Source: Mytilisepta virgata (taxonomy: Eukaryota > Mollusca > Bivalvia > Mytilida > Mytilidae). Taken from it: a stretch of 64,000 nt of DNA. The stretch covers positions 61,198,230 to 61,262,229 of the forward strand of contig CM051516.1 in the NCBI GenBank assembly GCA_028015205.1. Reading direction: 5' to 3'. A program made the translations under genes and the position numbers. The notes beneath the pieces were generated by a model, which was not told where the DNA came from, searched no databases, and saw only the letters and a program-made list of their open reading frames with translations. This document shows, in pieces, positions 35,970 to 46,630 of this stretch (the stretch's first letter is position 1; each line of letters begins with the position of its first letter).

Positions 35970-36307
35970 AGTTTAAACTTATTTATTTATAGTGGATTGG
36001 GAGACAAGTTATGCCAACTTATACTAATCCCTCTCTACTTGATGGGTGCAAGAGCGGCCCGTGTAGCCGCATTTTAGCTTACTCTTTTTCGACATCTGCA
36101 GAGGAGTCTTTAACGTTCTAATGGTGTTGCTCTCCCTTTACACGGAACAACCAATTTTTGTCCTCATCCGACGGACTAGCTTCTTTTACCAAGACAAATG
36201 GTGTCGATACGGCATCACAAATTTGATCCCTGAAATTTTCATCCCAATGGGAACAGAACCAGGGGGCTTCGTAGTCTGATGAGCTAACCACTACACCATG
36301 GCGCCCT
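35970..36307 (-). mobile_element. tRNA-derived SINE
   Basis: On the minus strand the element starts GGGCGCCATGG. It has a pol III A box TGGTGTAGTGGTTAGC (36283-36298) and a B box GGTTCTGTTCCC (36249-36260). A tRNA-unrelated body follows, and an ATAAATAAATAAGT tail at the left end. The anticodon arm does not fold as a functional tRNA. Plausibly transcribed only as a SINE. Confidence 0.8.
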
Positions 36308-37648
36308 TAATTAATATTTAACCAGACTTAAAGCTTCTTGTATTGTCTGAAGTGCTGCTGAATGAAAACATTACCCTGATTAATTATTAAGACCCAATGT
36401 TTTCTTTATTGGCATCAGTTGTTTAGTATTTCCTGCTCTGTAAACAGCACCCATCATTGTTAAAAGTGTCAGTTCCATTAATATGTGAAATCCAACAGAG
36501 GACCACTTATCTCATTTTATGGTCAATATATTTGTGATGACTGTCCAGTCTGTGGAATGATATGTGCAAAGGCAGGATATACACTGTAACCCTGTCATAT
36601 AAGTTTAATGCAACAGCATTTTCACCTGTTTAAGGAAGTCTCCATACATATGTCATGCACATAAATATCAAATTAATTATCATTGTACATAGAAAATCAG
36701 AATGAAATGAAAAGTCGCGAAGGTGAGATATAGGTATTACTTTCTGTGTAAACTTTTTAAAAACTTTAATAACTTTGTACAATCATATAATATATACAAT
36801 TAAGATTTATGGTCAACTAGATAGCTTATCATGTAAGGGTTGCCACACAATACTTTTATTGTGACCCTGTCCTCTTTTTCATGGTTCACTGACTTCATAA
36901 ACATCATTAATACTAAAGGAAGAGATGGTTTTCTTTGAGTGGTAAAAACTCTGAAACCACAAAATGTTGGAAATGTTTGAGATATAACATATAATTTTCC
37001 GTAGTTCCCAAGTTTGACCTTAGAAGAATTCATTTTTGTTAGAAAACTGAGTTTTATATGAAAATGTTCTAAAAAAACGCCCGAAATTGGGATAAGTATT
37101 ATTCACATGATTAATATTTTATTATCTCCCCTTTTGAAATAACATTTTTGCTAAAAGTAATTTAATTTTTGTGATAGTATCTATTTTGGTAAAATTTAAC
37201 ATTCTATAAAATGAGAATAATCATTTAACATAAACAAAATTAATTATTATGATTAGATATTCGGATTGACTTAAATATTTTGCAAAATATATGGTTATAT
37301 GGTACCATGATTTATGATTAGTATATTTGATTTAAAGCCTAATGTTCAAACTTATGCTCTTTCGATGGGTATGAAATCTGTTAAGAATCACACTTTGTCC
37401 ATTTGGTTTGGAGCTTGCTTATTTGAATACTTTACGAAATGTAAAGCCAATTCCCCTCCAGGAATGTTCGGTTTAAATTAAAGCTTGGAGTCCCAGTGGA
37501 ACGAACTACATGTCTTAATTGCTATTGACAGTAAACTGTCCGTCAGTCTGTGCATTTGTTTGTCAGTAAATTAGTGGTTTATATACACACTATAGTTACC
37601 ACAAATTTAGAAAAATGTGAACACGACATATCAAGCTTACAGCATAAT
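36308..37648. other. AT-rich intergenic stretch, no gene
   Basis: No coding or RNA gene is recognised. Short open frames on either strand look random. Confidence 0.4.
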
Positions 37649-37661
37649 ATATAAGCTCACC

Positions 37662-37796
37662 AAGGATTGCCAATTTTCCTACCGAAGGTCGGTGGTTCTC
37701 TCCGGGTACTCCGGCTTCCTCCACCAATAAAAACTGGCCGCCGCGAAATGGCCAAAATGTGCTGAAAACGGCGTTAAACCCCAACAAAACAAACAA
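37662..37796 (+). mobile_element. Short SINE-like retroposon with perfect 13-bp target duplication
   Basis: ATATAAGCTCACC occurs at 37649-37661 and again at 37797-37809, bracketing the insert. The insert contains CTCCGGGTACTCCGGCTTCC, TCCACCAATAAAAACTGGCC and GGCGTTAAACCCCAAC, and ends in CAAAACAAACAAA. That 3' segment is common in molluscan SINEs. The insert lacks clear A and B boxes, so it is probably 5'-truncated. The target itself is the AGCTCACC head phrase of the neighbouring repeat. Confidence 0.8.
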
Positions 37797-37809
37797 ATAT
37801 AAGCTCACC

Positions 37810-38375
37810 TGTAAACATTATTGGTTCGGTGCATCCTTCGACACAATTTTGAAACTGGACACTCCTAATGATGATTTATGGCAAATTGCCCGGTGGATTT
37901 AGAGGAGGTGTTGATAGTGCATTCACATAGGGTCTAGTGTGAAACTAAGTTAGGCGGCGGTGGCCATCATGGTCGCGGAGGTCGGAATTACCGGACATAG
38001 TTTTGGAAGGGGACCATCTAAAGATCATTAAAGTTTGGTTGATATTGACTTAGCTAGATTAAAAAAAAATCCTTCCTCCTTTTCTATAATTAGCTCCGGC
38101 AACTATCTTGGTTGAAGGTCGGGGACAACAGACACATTTGTAGAGAGGGACCACCAAAGGACTATTCCACCAAAGTTTGGTTCCAAATGACCCAGCAGAG
38201 GAGATCTTCAAATTGCATTCCCCATAGGGTCCTAAGTTTAATTATGTCGGGCCGTGACGGCAATCTTGGATGACGGACGAACACGCCAGATAAAAAGTTT
38301 AAAGGGGAACATCCCATAACTATTATAACCAAGTTTGGTTCCAATTGGCCCATTAGTTTTAGAGGAGAATATTTT
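37810..38375 (-). repeat. Family A repeat, diverged
   Basis: It contains CATAGGGTCCTAAGTTTAAT, GGCAATCTTGGATGACGGAC and GGTTCCAATTGGCCC in the same orientation as 1-1230. Confidence 0.65.
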
Positions 38376-39524
38376 TATATTAAAAAAACAAAAACAAAAA
38401 AGTTAATAATCGACAATTCAGGGGCAATAACTCCATTTGAAAATTGAAAGCCAATTTTAAACGTATCCGGTGTTTCCTATGATGTCGGGTGCACCGGTTG
38501 TACTTATACGGTTCATCGACGATATGAAGAGAACATCAAGAAAGCCAATCAAAAATGCACAGGGAAATAGACAGAAAGGTAGACAGATCACTATATTCCC
38601 TACAGATTTGCTTTTTGTCATGGCAATGAAAAATATAGGTACTGTGGCCTAGTGGGCCACAAATACCCCTGCCCATCTAGAATAAAGCCGTTAAAGTTTA
38701 TGGTACACATTACAACTCATTATTATCAAGCTTCCAGACCATGTATTAATCAATTCCTATATATATACAAGCCATGAAAACTTGGACTGAAATTTTCCTC
38801 CATTATGCCTCACAGTAAAATTTCAAAGTATTTTTGTTTTTATTAATATTGATATCAAAACAATTCAAACTAATGGTGACTTCAAGATGAAGAACAACAA
38901 TAAAAGCGTTGTTCCATTTCTTTGTTTACCATGTATTAATTGGGATTTGAAAGGTTTGAAAAAACTTTTTAAAATTATACAGGATCCACATGCATCTCGA
39001 TTTAGGGAGGACGTCATACTTAAAGGCGGGTTGAACAATATAAATACACGTATTTTCTGTTTGTGATTGTATGGAAATAATAAACAAATAAATGGACAGT
39101 GTAAAACTATATGTATGTCTCTTGCACATTCGTTGGTAAGAGAAAAGGAAAACAGTTACTCTCCATAATGTTCTGCACGTAGGCAAGTACTATTTTTCGG
39201 GTTAAATTTCTCTATTTTGCTTTATTTTATTGGACTCCCAAAATTGCAGGAATTTTTGGGTTGCGTTCAAAAAGACGAAAAAAACAGCGTTTTTAACCTG
39301 TTTTATGGAGTAAAATGATAGTATTTTTCTGGGTCTGAAAAAATTAGAGATATTTTTATGGAGGTGTCAACAAATTCAGGGTTTCTAGGTACAGGCAATT
39401 TTTTACCTCCCCCCTAAACTTAATCCGTAACTCGAAATGCAACTCGATAATAACATTAGAAATCAATATCTCATGTTCACTAGAAGATTAACTTTACTCG
39501 GACTCGATGTTTAATCACACCCAG
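38376..39524. other. Intergenic stretch, no gene
   Basis: No supported feature. Confidence 0.4.
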
Positions 39525-39670
39525 GGTTAGGCTAGGGCTAGAATTAGAGTTAGATGAGAGTTAGTGTTAGGATTAGTGTTAAGAGTTAGGGTTAGCTTAA
39601 TTTAGACCAAGGATTAGGGTTAGTAAGGTTAGGGTTAGAGTAACGTTACGGTCTAGGTTAGAGTTAGGGT
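39525..39670 (+). repeat. Degenerate TTAGGG-like array (interstitial telomere-like)
   Basis: GGTTAGG, AGTTAGGGTTAG, GGATTAGGGTTAG, AAGGTTAGGGTTAGAG and similar hexamer variants fill about 145 bp. The units are interrupted and imperfect. TTAGGG is the molluscan telomere repeat, so an internal telomeric relic is possible. A simple-repeat origin cannot be excluded. Confidence 0.65.
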
Positions 39671-41056
39671 CAAAATTTTGGCAGTCACAAAAGAAAATTA
39701 CAGTTGTTGGACAAGCGATGATATGATCATGTAAGGCGTTACAATTTTTGCTAGTTTGATATCGTGAAAAAATGCAAACATCTTGACAATAACCCACAGA
39801 AACTCAGAAAAATCTTAAGATCTTTTCACAGTAAGGACTACAATTAAATATGAAACTTTCAGTAATTCTGTAAAAAATGCTGCTTCGACCAATAACTTTA
39901 AGACTTTAAATTATACTGGACCCTCACGAATAATGCAAATTTCACACAACTCCATGAGATAGTTTAACCCTTTATGGGAGTGTTATTTCTTACTGTTTTG
40001 TTTAATAGAGTCATAGTATCCGATCAGCGGCAAACCAATTTTAACATTTCTAACTAGCGATCGCTTTGTTGGTAACCATATTGTATTGGCTTTCACACTG
40101 AGGGTAGGGACAGATAAGGGGAGGGGGGTTGGGTATCCATAAAACTGGTTAAACACCAACACTGTTCAAAGTCAGTTACCAATTCAGACTACCCTGGCTC
40201 TGTTATTTCGGTTTTTGTGTTTTGTGCTATTTTATCTTGTTTTTCTTTCTTTAGTTCTGTCGATTGGATTGTTTTAATTGATTGGTATGTCATTTTATAT
40301 CTTTACTGTAATCCGTATAATCATTTAAATATATAAGGTGTGTGCTCTGGCATCCCACGGCCTAACCAAAGATGACAAAAATCCGTTTGACGTTTGACCA
40401 TTTTTCACAATGTGCAAACATGACTTTTTCTACCAAGTACTACGGACATTACCAATTTTTGTTTCAGAGCGACGTTTGTCACATATAAATCAATAAGCAG
40501 GAACCGTTTACCTTTCCGGAGAACCTGGCTTCAGTCCTTATATGTGCTGTACATACTTTTGTATTGTTTTGTATTTGTATTCCAAGTTTGTCTGTGCATT
40601 TAATTTGCTTTACTTGTTTTGGATTATTCCCAACGTATTGTTACGAATTTACTTTAAATGCTATCATTGCCCTATAAATATTTTTTAAGGTATTTAATAT
40701 TAAGCATATAAGTATTACCCCAAGCCTACGCCTGGTAAATGCTTCTCGTGTTAAACTCTCCAACAAACTTATTCGAATTCTTTATCTTAGTACGCACTGA
40801 AGCAATCTTTGTTTGTTTTAATTCGTGGTTTAATTCAACGTGCTAAAAAAGAATTATTGGGTTTATCATCAATATACTTGAATTATGCTGAATTATCGAC
40901 GTGTTAAGAATACCTATCTAAACCATTAATTTAAATGCATATCTATATTTAGCATTCAAACGAATAACACAGGCAAGGTCAAATTATTTCAACTTCCTGT
41001 GTAAACATATGCAAAATTTTATATATTCATTTCTTGCTAGGATTTCTTTCTGCGCG
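39671..41056. other. Upstream flank of the ankyrin/SOCS gene, no other gene
   Basis: No feature is recognised beyond AT-rich sequence. Confidence 0.4.
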
Positions 41057-41072
41057 TATTTAATGACAATAG

Positions 41073-41080
41073 TGACGTCA
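41073..41080. promoter_or_regulatory. Full CRE palindrome TGACGTCA
   Basis: It lies 60 nt upstream of the ATG at 41140. A TATTTAA sequence is at 41057-41063 and a second, half-type site TGACGTAA at 41115-41122. CREs bind CREB/ATF factors. The cluster is seen directly; control of this gene is inferred. Confidence 0.5.
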
Positions 41081-41114
41081 TAAAATCCCTCTTCCACCGG
41101 CTGGCTAACATTGA

Positions 41115-41122
41115 TGACGTAA
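41115..41122. promoter_or_regulatory. CRE-like TGACGTAA
   Basis: It lies 18 nt upstream of the start codon. The same octamer is found 184 nt upstream of the gene starting at 50902. Confidence 0.35.
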
Positions 41123-41139
41123 TACAGCAGATTTTCAAA

Positions 41140-42780
41140 ATGAGCAAAAGCCACAAGGCCGTTCAGTGGCTTGTGGAACACATCCAGACATACGCTGACA
41201 CGAAGATTTTGAAATCGGAAATAGACAGATTGTCAAAAGTAGAAATTGAATCTTACCATGATAGTAATAATTTTGATGTGCTACATCACGCCATTGTAGC
41301 AAATAACATCGAGGCTGTGACAGTTCTGTTTTTCAAAGGATATTTTCTTCCTCCTCACGAATATCATTCTTTGTCTTACATGCACCTGGCTGCTAAACTT
41401 GGACATAGAACCATTCTAGGAGCACTTCTACAAGACCGACCTCACGACAACAAAGCAACCGACTTTAAGTATCAAACATCGAGTCAGAAGCAATATTCAA
41501 ATTTGAAAGACATCGAGGACAGGAACGAGGTTACTCCGCTGGACGTTGCGGGTAAAAGTGGCCATATAGGATGCGTAAAGCTAATTCTTGACCACTTTCT
41601 AGGACGTCATCATAGTTTGGGTAGGTTCACAGGGAAGGAGACACATATCACCATGGCTTGCAGACTAGATTCTCCTTTCGCATTGAGGCTTTTATTGTCG
41701 CAGTCATCAACGGATGAGGACTTGAAAAGCGCAGTTGGAGCAGCTTTGAAGCACGCAAAACCGGAATGCCTCGACATTTTGTTACGCTTACATCCGGATT
41801 TGAGTTCTTTGTTTGGTGGAATGAATCTGTACCACGTTCTTTATTCGTACAGCCTGTCTTTTGATAAGAAGTGGGTTGAAGAACTTCCAACTGTGACAGC
41901 TGTCTTAATCCGACACGGGCATAGTGTTCTCTCATCTGTGCCCTTTAGAACATATCCACTTTACAGCTTGTTATGTTTGTTCGTGAAATGCTATGACATG
42001 CCCCATACATTGCCATATATAACTGCGTGTCTTGTACTCCTTTTAAATGCTGGCGCCAACGCTAATTTCGACGAAGTTGAATTTGAGACAGAACACGAAA
42101 GATTGAACGCCCAAACAGCGTTTGGGAGATTAGCATATTCTACAGGGATTCATTGTCTGTTTTCGAGTATTTGTTCCTTGAACGTTCAGTTAAATGCAGA
42201 AAGTGGAAAGGAGGTTAAAGATATATTACAACAATGCACGGAATTACTATTAAGACATGGCGCTAGCTTGAACCAGATTGGGCGAGTTACAGAAGACGGA
42301 TCACTAATGGGGACGGGATTTCATGCTTTCTTAAATATGTCGAGCTTGATTGGATTGGATGTGCAGACACTGTCTCTACTATTAAAGTACGGCGCTGATC
42401 CTGATGTACAGTGGAATGGTCTTTATCCTTTAAGTCTGGTGTTTGAACTGTTTATTTGTTTTGGTAGTGAAACATTAACAATTACGGACCTTAAACTACT
42501 GCTTAAAATTTCAGATGTCATGTCATACGAGACGATAAAGGAGCTTTTAGACATGACAAATGATTATAAAGCAGACGAATCCTCAGAAGAAAGTACAAAG
42601 AATAAAGAAATAATCATTTTTCACCTCAAAAATATACTTTCGAAATGGACTTTGAAAAAATATTGTCAGCAATCACTTTTAAAAGGATGCAGACGAAAAG
42701 TAGCACGAGTTTTAAAACTGCCAATACCAATGCCTTTAAAAACTGAGATTGTTGGACAGACTTTGAGTATAATATCATGA
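41140..42780 (+). CDS. Intronless ankyrin-repeat and SOCS-box protein (ASB-like), 546 aa
   Basis: One uninterrupted frame runs from ATG (AAAATGAGC, A at -3) to TGA. Diverged ankyrin repeats cover most of the protein: about residues 44-66 (DVLHHAIVANNIEAV), 78-98 (MHLAAKLGHRTILGALL), 129-153 (TPLDVAGKSGHIGCVKLIL), 166-188, 203-217, 250-262, 296-310 (LVLLLNAGANAN), 366-378 (TELLLRHGASLN) and 408-432 (LSLLLKYGADPDVQWNG). The C-terminus, 504-546, fits a SOCS box: SLLKGCRRKVARVL and then LPIP at 527-530, followed by PLKTEIV. In the ASB family the ankyrin part recruits a substrate and the SOCS box binds Elongin B/C and Cullin-5 in a ubiquitin ligase. That role is inferred from architecture. Two CRE-type sites sit just upstream and ATTAAA follows the stop by 7 nt. 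The lack of introns suggests a retrocopy or a lineage-specific single-exon expansion; the intact frame argues against a pseudogene. Confidence 0.88.
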   Translation: MSKSHKAVQWLVEHIQTYADTKILKSEIDRLSKVEIESYHDSNNFDVLHHAIVANNIEAVTVLFFKGYFLPPHEYHSLSYMHLAAKLGHRTILGALLQDRPHDNKATDFKYQTSSQKQYSNLKDIEDRNEVTPLDVAGKSGHIGCVKLILDHFLGRHHSLGRFTGKETHITMACRLDSPFALRLLLSQSSTDEDLKSAVGAALKHAKPECLDILLRLHPDLSSLFGGMNLYHVLYSYSLSFDKKWVEELPTVTAVLIRHGHSVLSSVPFRTYPLYSLLCLFVKCYDMPHTLPYITACLVLLLNAGANANFDEVEFETEHERLNAQTAFGRLAYSTGIHCLFSSICSLNVQLNAESGKEVKDILQQCTELLLRHGASLNQIGRVTEDGSLMGTGFHAFLNMSSLIGLDVQTLSLLLKYGADPDVQWNGLYPLSLVFELFICFGSETLTITDLKLLLKISDVMSYETIKELLDMTNDYKADESSEESTKNKEIIIFHLKNILSKWTLKKYCQQSLLKGCRRKVARVLKLPIPMPLKTEIVGQTLSIIS

Positions 42781-42787
42781 ATACACA

Positions 42788-42793
42788 ATTAAA
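42788..42793 (+). terminator. Possible poly(A) signal ATTAAA
   Basis: It lies 7 nt after the stop codon of the ankyrin/SOCS gene. A second ATTAAA is at 42859-42864, which is the more usual distance. Confidence 0.35.
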
Positions 42794-42864
42794 AGTCTTT
42801 ATGTTTCAAGACATCAATTTCATCCTTCGAGTTGCAGTTATCTTAGCCAAATATCAGGATTAAA

Positions 42865-43140
42865 GATTATTTTTGTTACTTGATCTGCTCAGCAGAATCA
42901 TCTCTAATATGGCCTCCGTCATGTTTTGCGAGTTTACCTCTCATCTCGTTAATGAAAACCCAAAATCTACAGAAGGGGAAAGAAAGCAATGACAAAAAAC
43001 AACAGAATTCACACACCTCAAAAAAGGTGGAGAAAAGATAACTCAAAACTAAATAGTCGTGATATGAAGTCAAAGAGCTTTATTCTCGCCTACTGGTTTT
43101 TAATATTCGTTGTATCTTGGTAATATTGGTTATATAGTAT
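42865..43140. other. Intergenic, no gene
   Basis: No supported feature. Confidence 0.35.
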
Positions 43141-43300
43141 GTAAAGGAAAGTTAAGAAATACCAAAGGGATATTCGAAGGAGGGGAAAATCGAAAACTTA
43201 CGAACTCCGGAGAACAACGAAGACAAGACCAAAACAATACATGCACTACAATTAAAAACTAAAAACATATGAACAACATGGATCCCACCAAAAAAACCGG
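43141..43300 (-). mobile_element. 3'-end fragment of a dispersed retroelement
   Basis: It contains AAGAAATACCAAAGGGATAT, TCGAAGGAGGGGA and AAAAACATATGAACAACATG. The same sequence occurs at 45822-45985 and 48885-49045. At 45.8 kb it joins a coding remnant on the minus strand, so it is the 3' end of that element. Confidence 0.75.
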
Positions 43301-43479
43301 CAAAAACAACAAAATCTTCACATCTTTCAACTTTCTATCTACTTGATACTGTTATGCACTGCTGTTAAAATATTGTATTACTATTGAGAAATGAAGGTCC
43401 TGAGGTTAGCTACTGCTAAAAACAAAATCATATTTAAGAATTTCTATGGAAAACCGTTTTACTATTTATTCTAACATCA

Positions 43480-43563
43480 AGATATCTCATATAATATATA
43501 AGATATCTTATATAATCTAGTTTTTATAAGATATCTTATAAGGTTTATAAGATATCTTATAAA
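43480..43563. repeat. Cluster of AGATATCT palindromes (four)
   Basis: Four copies centre on GATATC: 43480-43487, 43497-43512 (TATAAGATATCTTATA), 43524-43541 (an 18-bp palindrome) and 43544-43563 (a 20-bp palindrome). The palindromes lengthen toward the right. Confidence 0.9.
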
Positions 43564-43863
43564 TATTACGGGATCAGTTTATTTCAAAAGGGGTGAAATG
43601 ACGTCGCAAGTTCATCTAGAGGTCAATTTTATTCAAAAATAATTTTCGATTCGAACCATAACGTATTATGCTAGATCAAAATTTCTGAGCGTTTTTGACA
43701 AAATTCAGAGTAATTGATTGAAACTGGCAGATGGCGCAAAACATGCAATATAAACAGACAAATCGAATATGCTGGTCATATTGGCGATGAATATCACTAT
43801 TTATTTATATGTTAAAATGGTTATATACTTATAATGAGAAACAAATATATTCCCAATTATTAT

Positions 43864-43957
43864 AGTCACCGTGTGTCCCCCTTACAACGGATATTGCCGA
43901 TAGTGTACTGTAAATTGCGGCTTTTATACCGGAAATTGGGATAGCCGAGGCGATAAA
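43864..43957 (+). repeat. Left arm of a ~95-bp inverted repeat pair
   Basis: ACAACGGATATTGCCGATAG, TAAATTGCGG, ACCGGAAATTGGGATAG and GAGGCGA reappear reverse complemented at 46631-46735. Toward the inside both arms run into GCAAG and GTAAG-like sequence, reminiscent of an exon end. Confidence 0.8.
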
Positions 43958-44039
43958 CCAACTGACAGCAAGGTAAGTTTTTCATTTTTTCTGTTGATTT
44001 GAAAATATATTAGAGTGCACACAACAGTTTTTTCTGAGT

Positions 44040-44727
44040 ACTTTTTTCCATTAATTCCATTCAGTGGATTAGGAGGAGTTGCGGATGGCATCATGGTACC
44101 CCTATTACAATGAATGTCAAAGTCCATGTTTTAGTATGGATAACCCCAAATATTCATCAGATCAAAATCTAAAATAGGAGGTGCACTATGGCATCATGTA
44201 ATAAAGATCCTCTTAAAGTTTCATCAAATTCCATTCAGTGGTTTAGGAGGAGTTGCGGATGACATCATGGTACCCCTATCACAATGAATGTCAAAGTCCA
44301 TGTTTTGGTATGGGAAACCCCAAATGTTGGTTAGAACAAAATCTAAAATAGGAGGTACCCTACAGCATCTTGTAATAAAGATCTTCTTAAAGTTTCATCA
44401 AATTCCATAAAGTGGTTTAGGAGGAGTTGCGGATGGCATCATGGTACCCCCTATCACACTGGAAGTCAAAGTCCATGTTTTTCTATGGAAAACCCCAAAA
44501 ATTGGTCCGATCAAATTCTAAAATAGGAGATGCACAACTCCATCATGGGATGAAGATTCTCTGAAAGTTTCATAAAATTCCATTCAGTAGTTTAGGAGGA
44601 GTTGCGGATACAAAAGTCGGACGAACGGACGACGGACGGATTAACGGACGGACGAACGGACGGACGAACGGACGGACGGACACAACGAATACTATATACC
44701 CCACTTTTTTCAAAAGCGGGTGTATAA
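44040..44727 (-). repeat. Hairpin-headed tandem repeat, four ~176-bp units
   Basis: CATTCAGTGGTTTAGGAGGA recurs at about 44060, 44233, 44405 and 44580, with GTTGCGGATGGCATCATGG. The right end has GGACGGACGAACGGACGG runs and a head hairpin at 44694-44726 (on the minus strand CCCGCTTTT, loop GAA, AAAAGTGGG). The element therefore reads on the minus strand. Confidence 0.8.
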
Positions 44728-45318
44728 TAATGATTTACTCTCAATAAATGCATGATTTAATAACAAGAAGGAAGATTTAAGATTTTCCAATCTATGCCAA
44801 TATTTGACCATAGCTTTGATAATATCAAAATAGATCGGAAATCTTCCAAGTTCAGATAGAACACCATAGTTAGTTGACTCTGTATGCACCCCAAAAATAA
44901 ATTTACAAAATTTAATATGCATTTTCTCACAAAATAAGTTTGTATAAATACTATCTAAATTGCAAGTTTCAGATCTGAATTTTGGTGTGAATGGATTGAA
45001 TAACCCCCATACTTCATCGCAATAAAGAAGGAGTGGCTTTATAGTATGATCAAAGACATGCATAGATATTTTGACATTAGGGTTCAGTGACAGAAAATCG
45101 CCTTTTAGTTTATAGAAAGCTTTGAGTGCTTTTTTAAATAGTTCCTGTTGAGCAAGGGAGAATGACCCAGAGCTGCTGAACATGATACCCAGATATTTAC
45201 AAGACTTTACACATTCAACAGCTACACTATTAAACAAACATTTTTGTTGAATATGCCTGCCTGCCTTGTTAATACTTAGAAATTTAGTTTTAGAAGTATT
45301 AACACTTAAAGCATGCAT
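44728..45318 (-). pseudogene. LINE reverse transcriptase fragment (C-terminal part)
   Basis: An open minus-strand reading from 45318 down into 44710 starts MHALSVNTSKTKFLSINKAG. It has the KTK...NKAGRHI and YLGIMFSSSGSF motifs and HVFDHTIKPLLLYCDEVWG, typical of the region after the catalytic core in non-LTR reverse transcriptases. The catalytic domain and the zinc-knuckle end are missing. It is cut at 44.7 kb by the tandem repeat. Related to the copy at 47063-48348. The clade is uncertain. Confidence 0.75.
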
Positions 45319-45543
45319 ATAAATTTTGATTTATTTAAACATGTTAAATGCATGCTAGGATCACCAGGGATCGGAGCTCATGTCAGTCATTAAAATCAAA
45401 TGATTTCAGGAAAAAAATGTAAACGTAAAAACATGGATGATGTCTATATATTTGTGTGTAAGATAAAAAACAAATTTGTGTATTTGGGTGTCCCATGTCA
45501 AACAATAACTGCCTAAAATGGGAATGAATCCAAAATATATTCA

Positions 45544-45780
45544 CTAAGAGGGCTTCTCCCCTACCACGCCCTCTTCCACTACTGGATTTTGACGTATTTC
45601 TGGCAAGGGAATATGTAGGACATTGTGAATAGATTTCTTAAGATTGCTGGCTAGATAAGAAACCCCTTTTTGTGATAAATGAATTTTGTCATCAATGAGT
45701 AGCTCTTTGTTTTGGTTGCCTCCCTGTAGCATCTTGTTATGCTCAGAGTAAGAGTAAGTATATTTTGACAAGAAATTCAT
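45544..45780 (-). pseudogene. SGNH-hydrolase-like fragment, probably from a mobile element
   Basis: The frame reads MNFLSKYTYSYSEHNKMLQG and then DDKIHLSQKGVSYLASNLKK. The D-x2-H-L-x3-G pattern matches block V (catalytic Asp/His) of SGNH/GDSL esterases. Such domains occur in ORF1 of some LINEs and in other molluscan repeats. Only the C-terminal end is present, so it is inactive. Neighbours are retroelement fragments, which supports a mobile origin. Confidence 0.45.
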
Positions 45781-45821
45781 TCGTTATACAAGTCATAATC
45801 AGACTATAATTATATATACGA

Positions 45822-46510
45822 AGTGCCTTTATACTGGTAAAGTCAAGAAATACCAAAGGGATATTCGAAGGAGGGACAGATCGAAACAACTGACAAAAAC
45901 GAGGACAAGACCAACACAACACATGCACTACAATTAAAAACTAAAAACATATGAACAACATGGACCCCACCAAAATGCCGGGGGTAGACTCAGGTGCTCC
46001 GGAAGAGTAAGCAGTCTCTGTTTCCTGCAAGACACCCACCATGCTGCCCATGTCAAATCCGGTATGAGGAAGGGATAACATCAATGGAATAGGCCCATTT
46101 TAATTTGGAAAACGGTTTCTTCATACCTGTCAACCAAGTCATGATGACGTCCAAAAAACTTTAATAAGGATCACTCCAACTTAGGAACAACATACCCCTG
46201 TCTGAGCAACTTTTCTGTCAGGAGCCGGGCTCTGTCTAGGAAGTCAATGTATATGTCACAAGCTATAGAATAACGTATGAGTTGTCAAGAAATATTTACT
46301 CCATACGCCGGCGCTTCTGGAATATTGCCGCTCAAAAATGGTAAATTGACGATTGGAAAGTAAAATTCATCCCCTTTGTCGTAAAATTTTGTATTCAACC
46401 TTCCTCTGGTGTCAATTTCGAAGTGAAGGTCAAGATAAGACTTGGCAGTGTCTGTGGTATCTTTAATTTCGAGCTCATTGGGATAGATGAGAGGTAAGAA
46501 ATTCCCAAAA
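45822..46510 (-). mobile_element. 3' portion of a decayed retroelement
   Basis: It reads on the minus strand: a coding remnant at 46110-46510, then a non-coding 3' end whose terminus (complement of TATACGAAGTGCCTTTATAC) is shared with fragments at 43.1 and 48.9 kb. Confidence 0.6.
46110..46510 (-). pseudogene. Reverse-transcriptase-type retroelement polyprotein remnant
   Basis: Minus-strand translation includes YPNELEIKDTTDTAKSYLDL, then HFEIDTRGRLNTKFYDKGD, FPIVNLPFLSGNIP, APAYGVNIS, QLIRYSIACDIY and DFLDRARLLTEKLL. These phrases are familiar from a retroelement reverse-transcriptase family widespread in fish, amphioxus and molluscs (LEIKDTTDT ... YLDLHLEID ... GRLRTKLYDKRDDF). In-frame stops after GVNIS and after VVPKLE show it is broken. 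The N-terminal catalytic part is absent. Whether it is Penelope-like or another group cannot be settled here. Confidence 0.55.
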
Positions 46511-46630
46511 CGTAAATTGTTAAGTGATAAAACAACATTTTATCACTCAAATATCAGCATTTTAAAATATATGAAAGAAAACATGATAAAAAAAGTTAGA
46601 TCTTACCAAACATCTTGCTGCATCTCTTTT

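Noticed and set aside
36241..36307. tRNA gene on the minus strand
   Set aside because: A and B boxes are present, but the arms do not fold into a cloverleaf and a SINE body and tail follow.
41648..41935. 95-codon minus-strand frame
   Set aside because: It is the antisense shadow of the ankyrin/SOCS gene.
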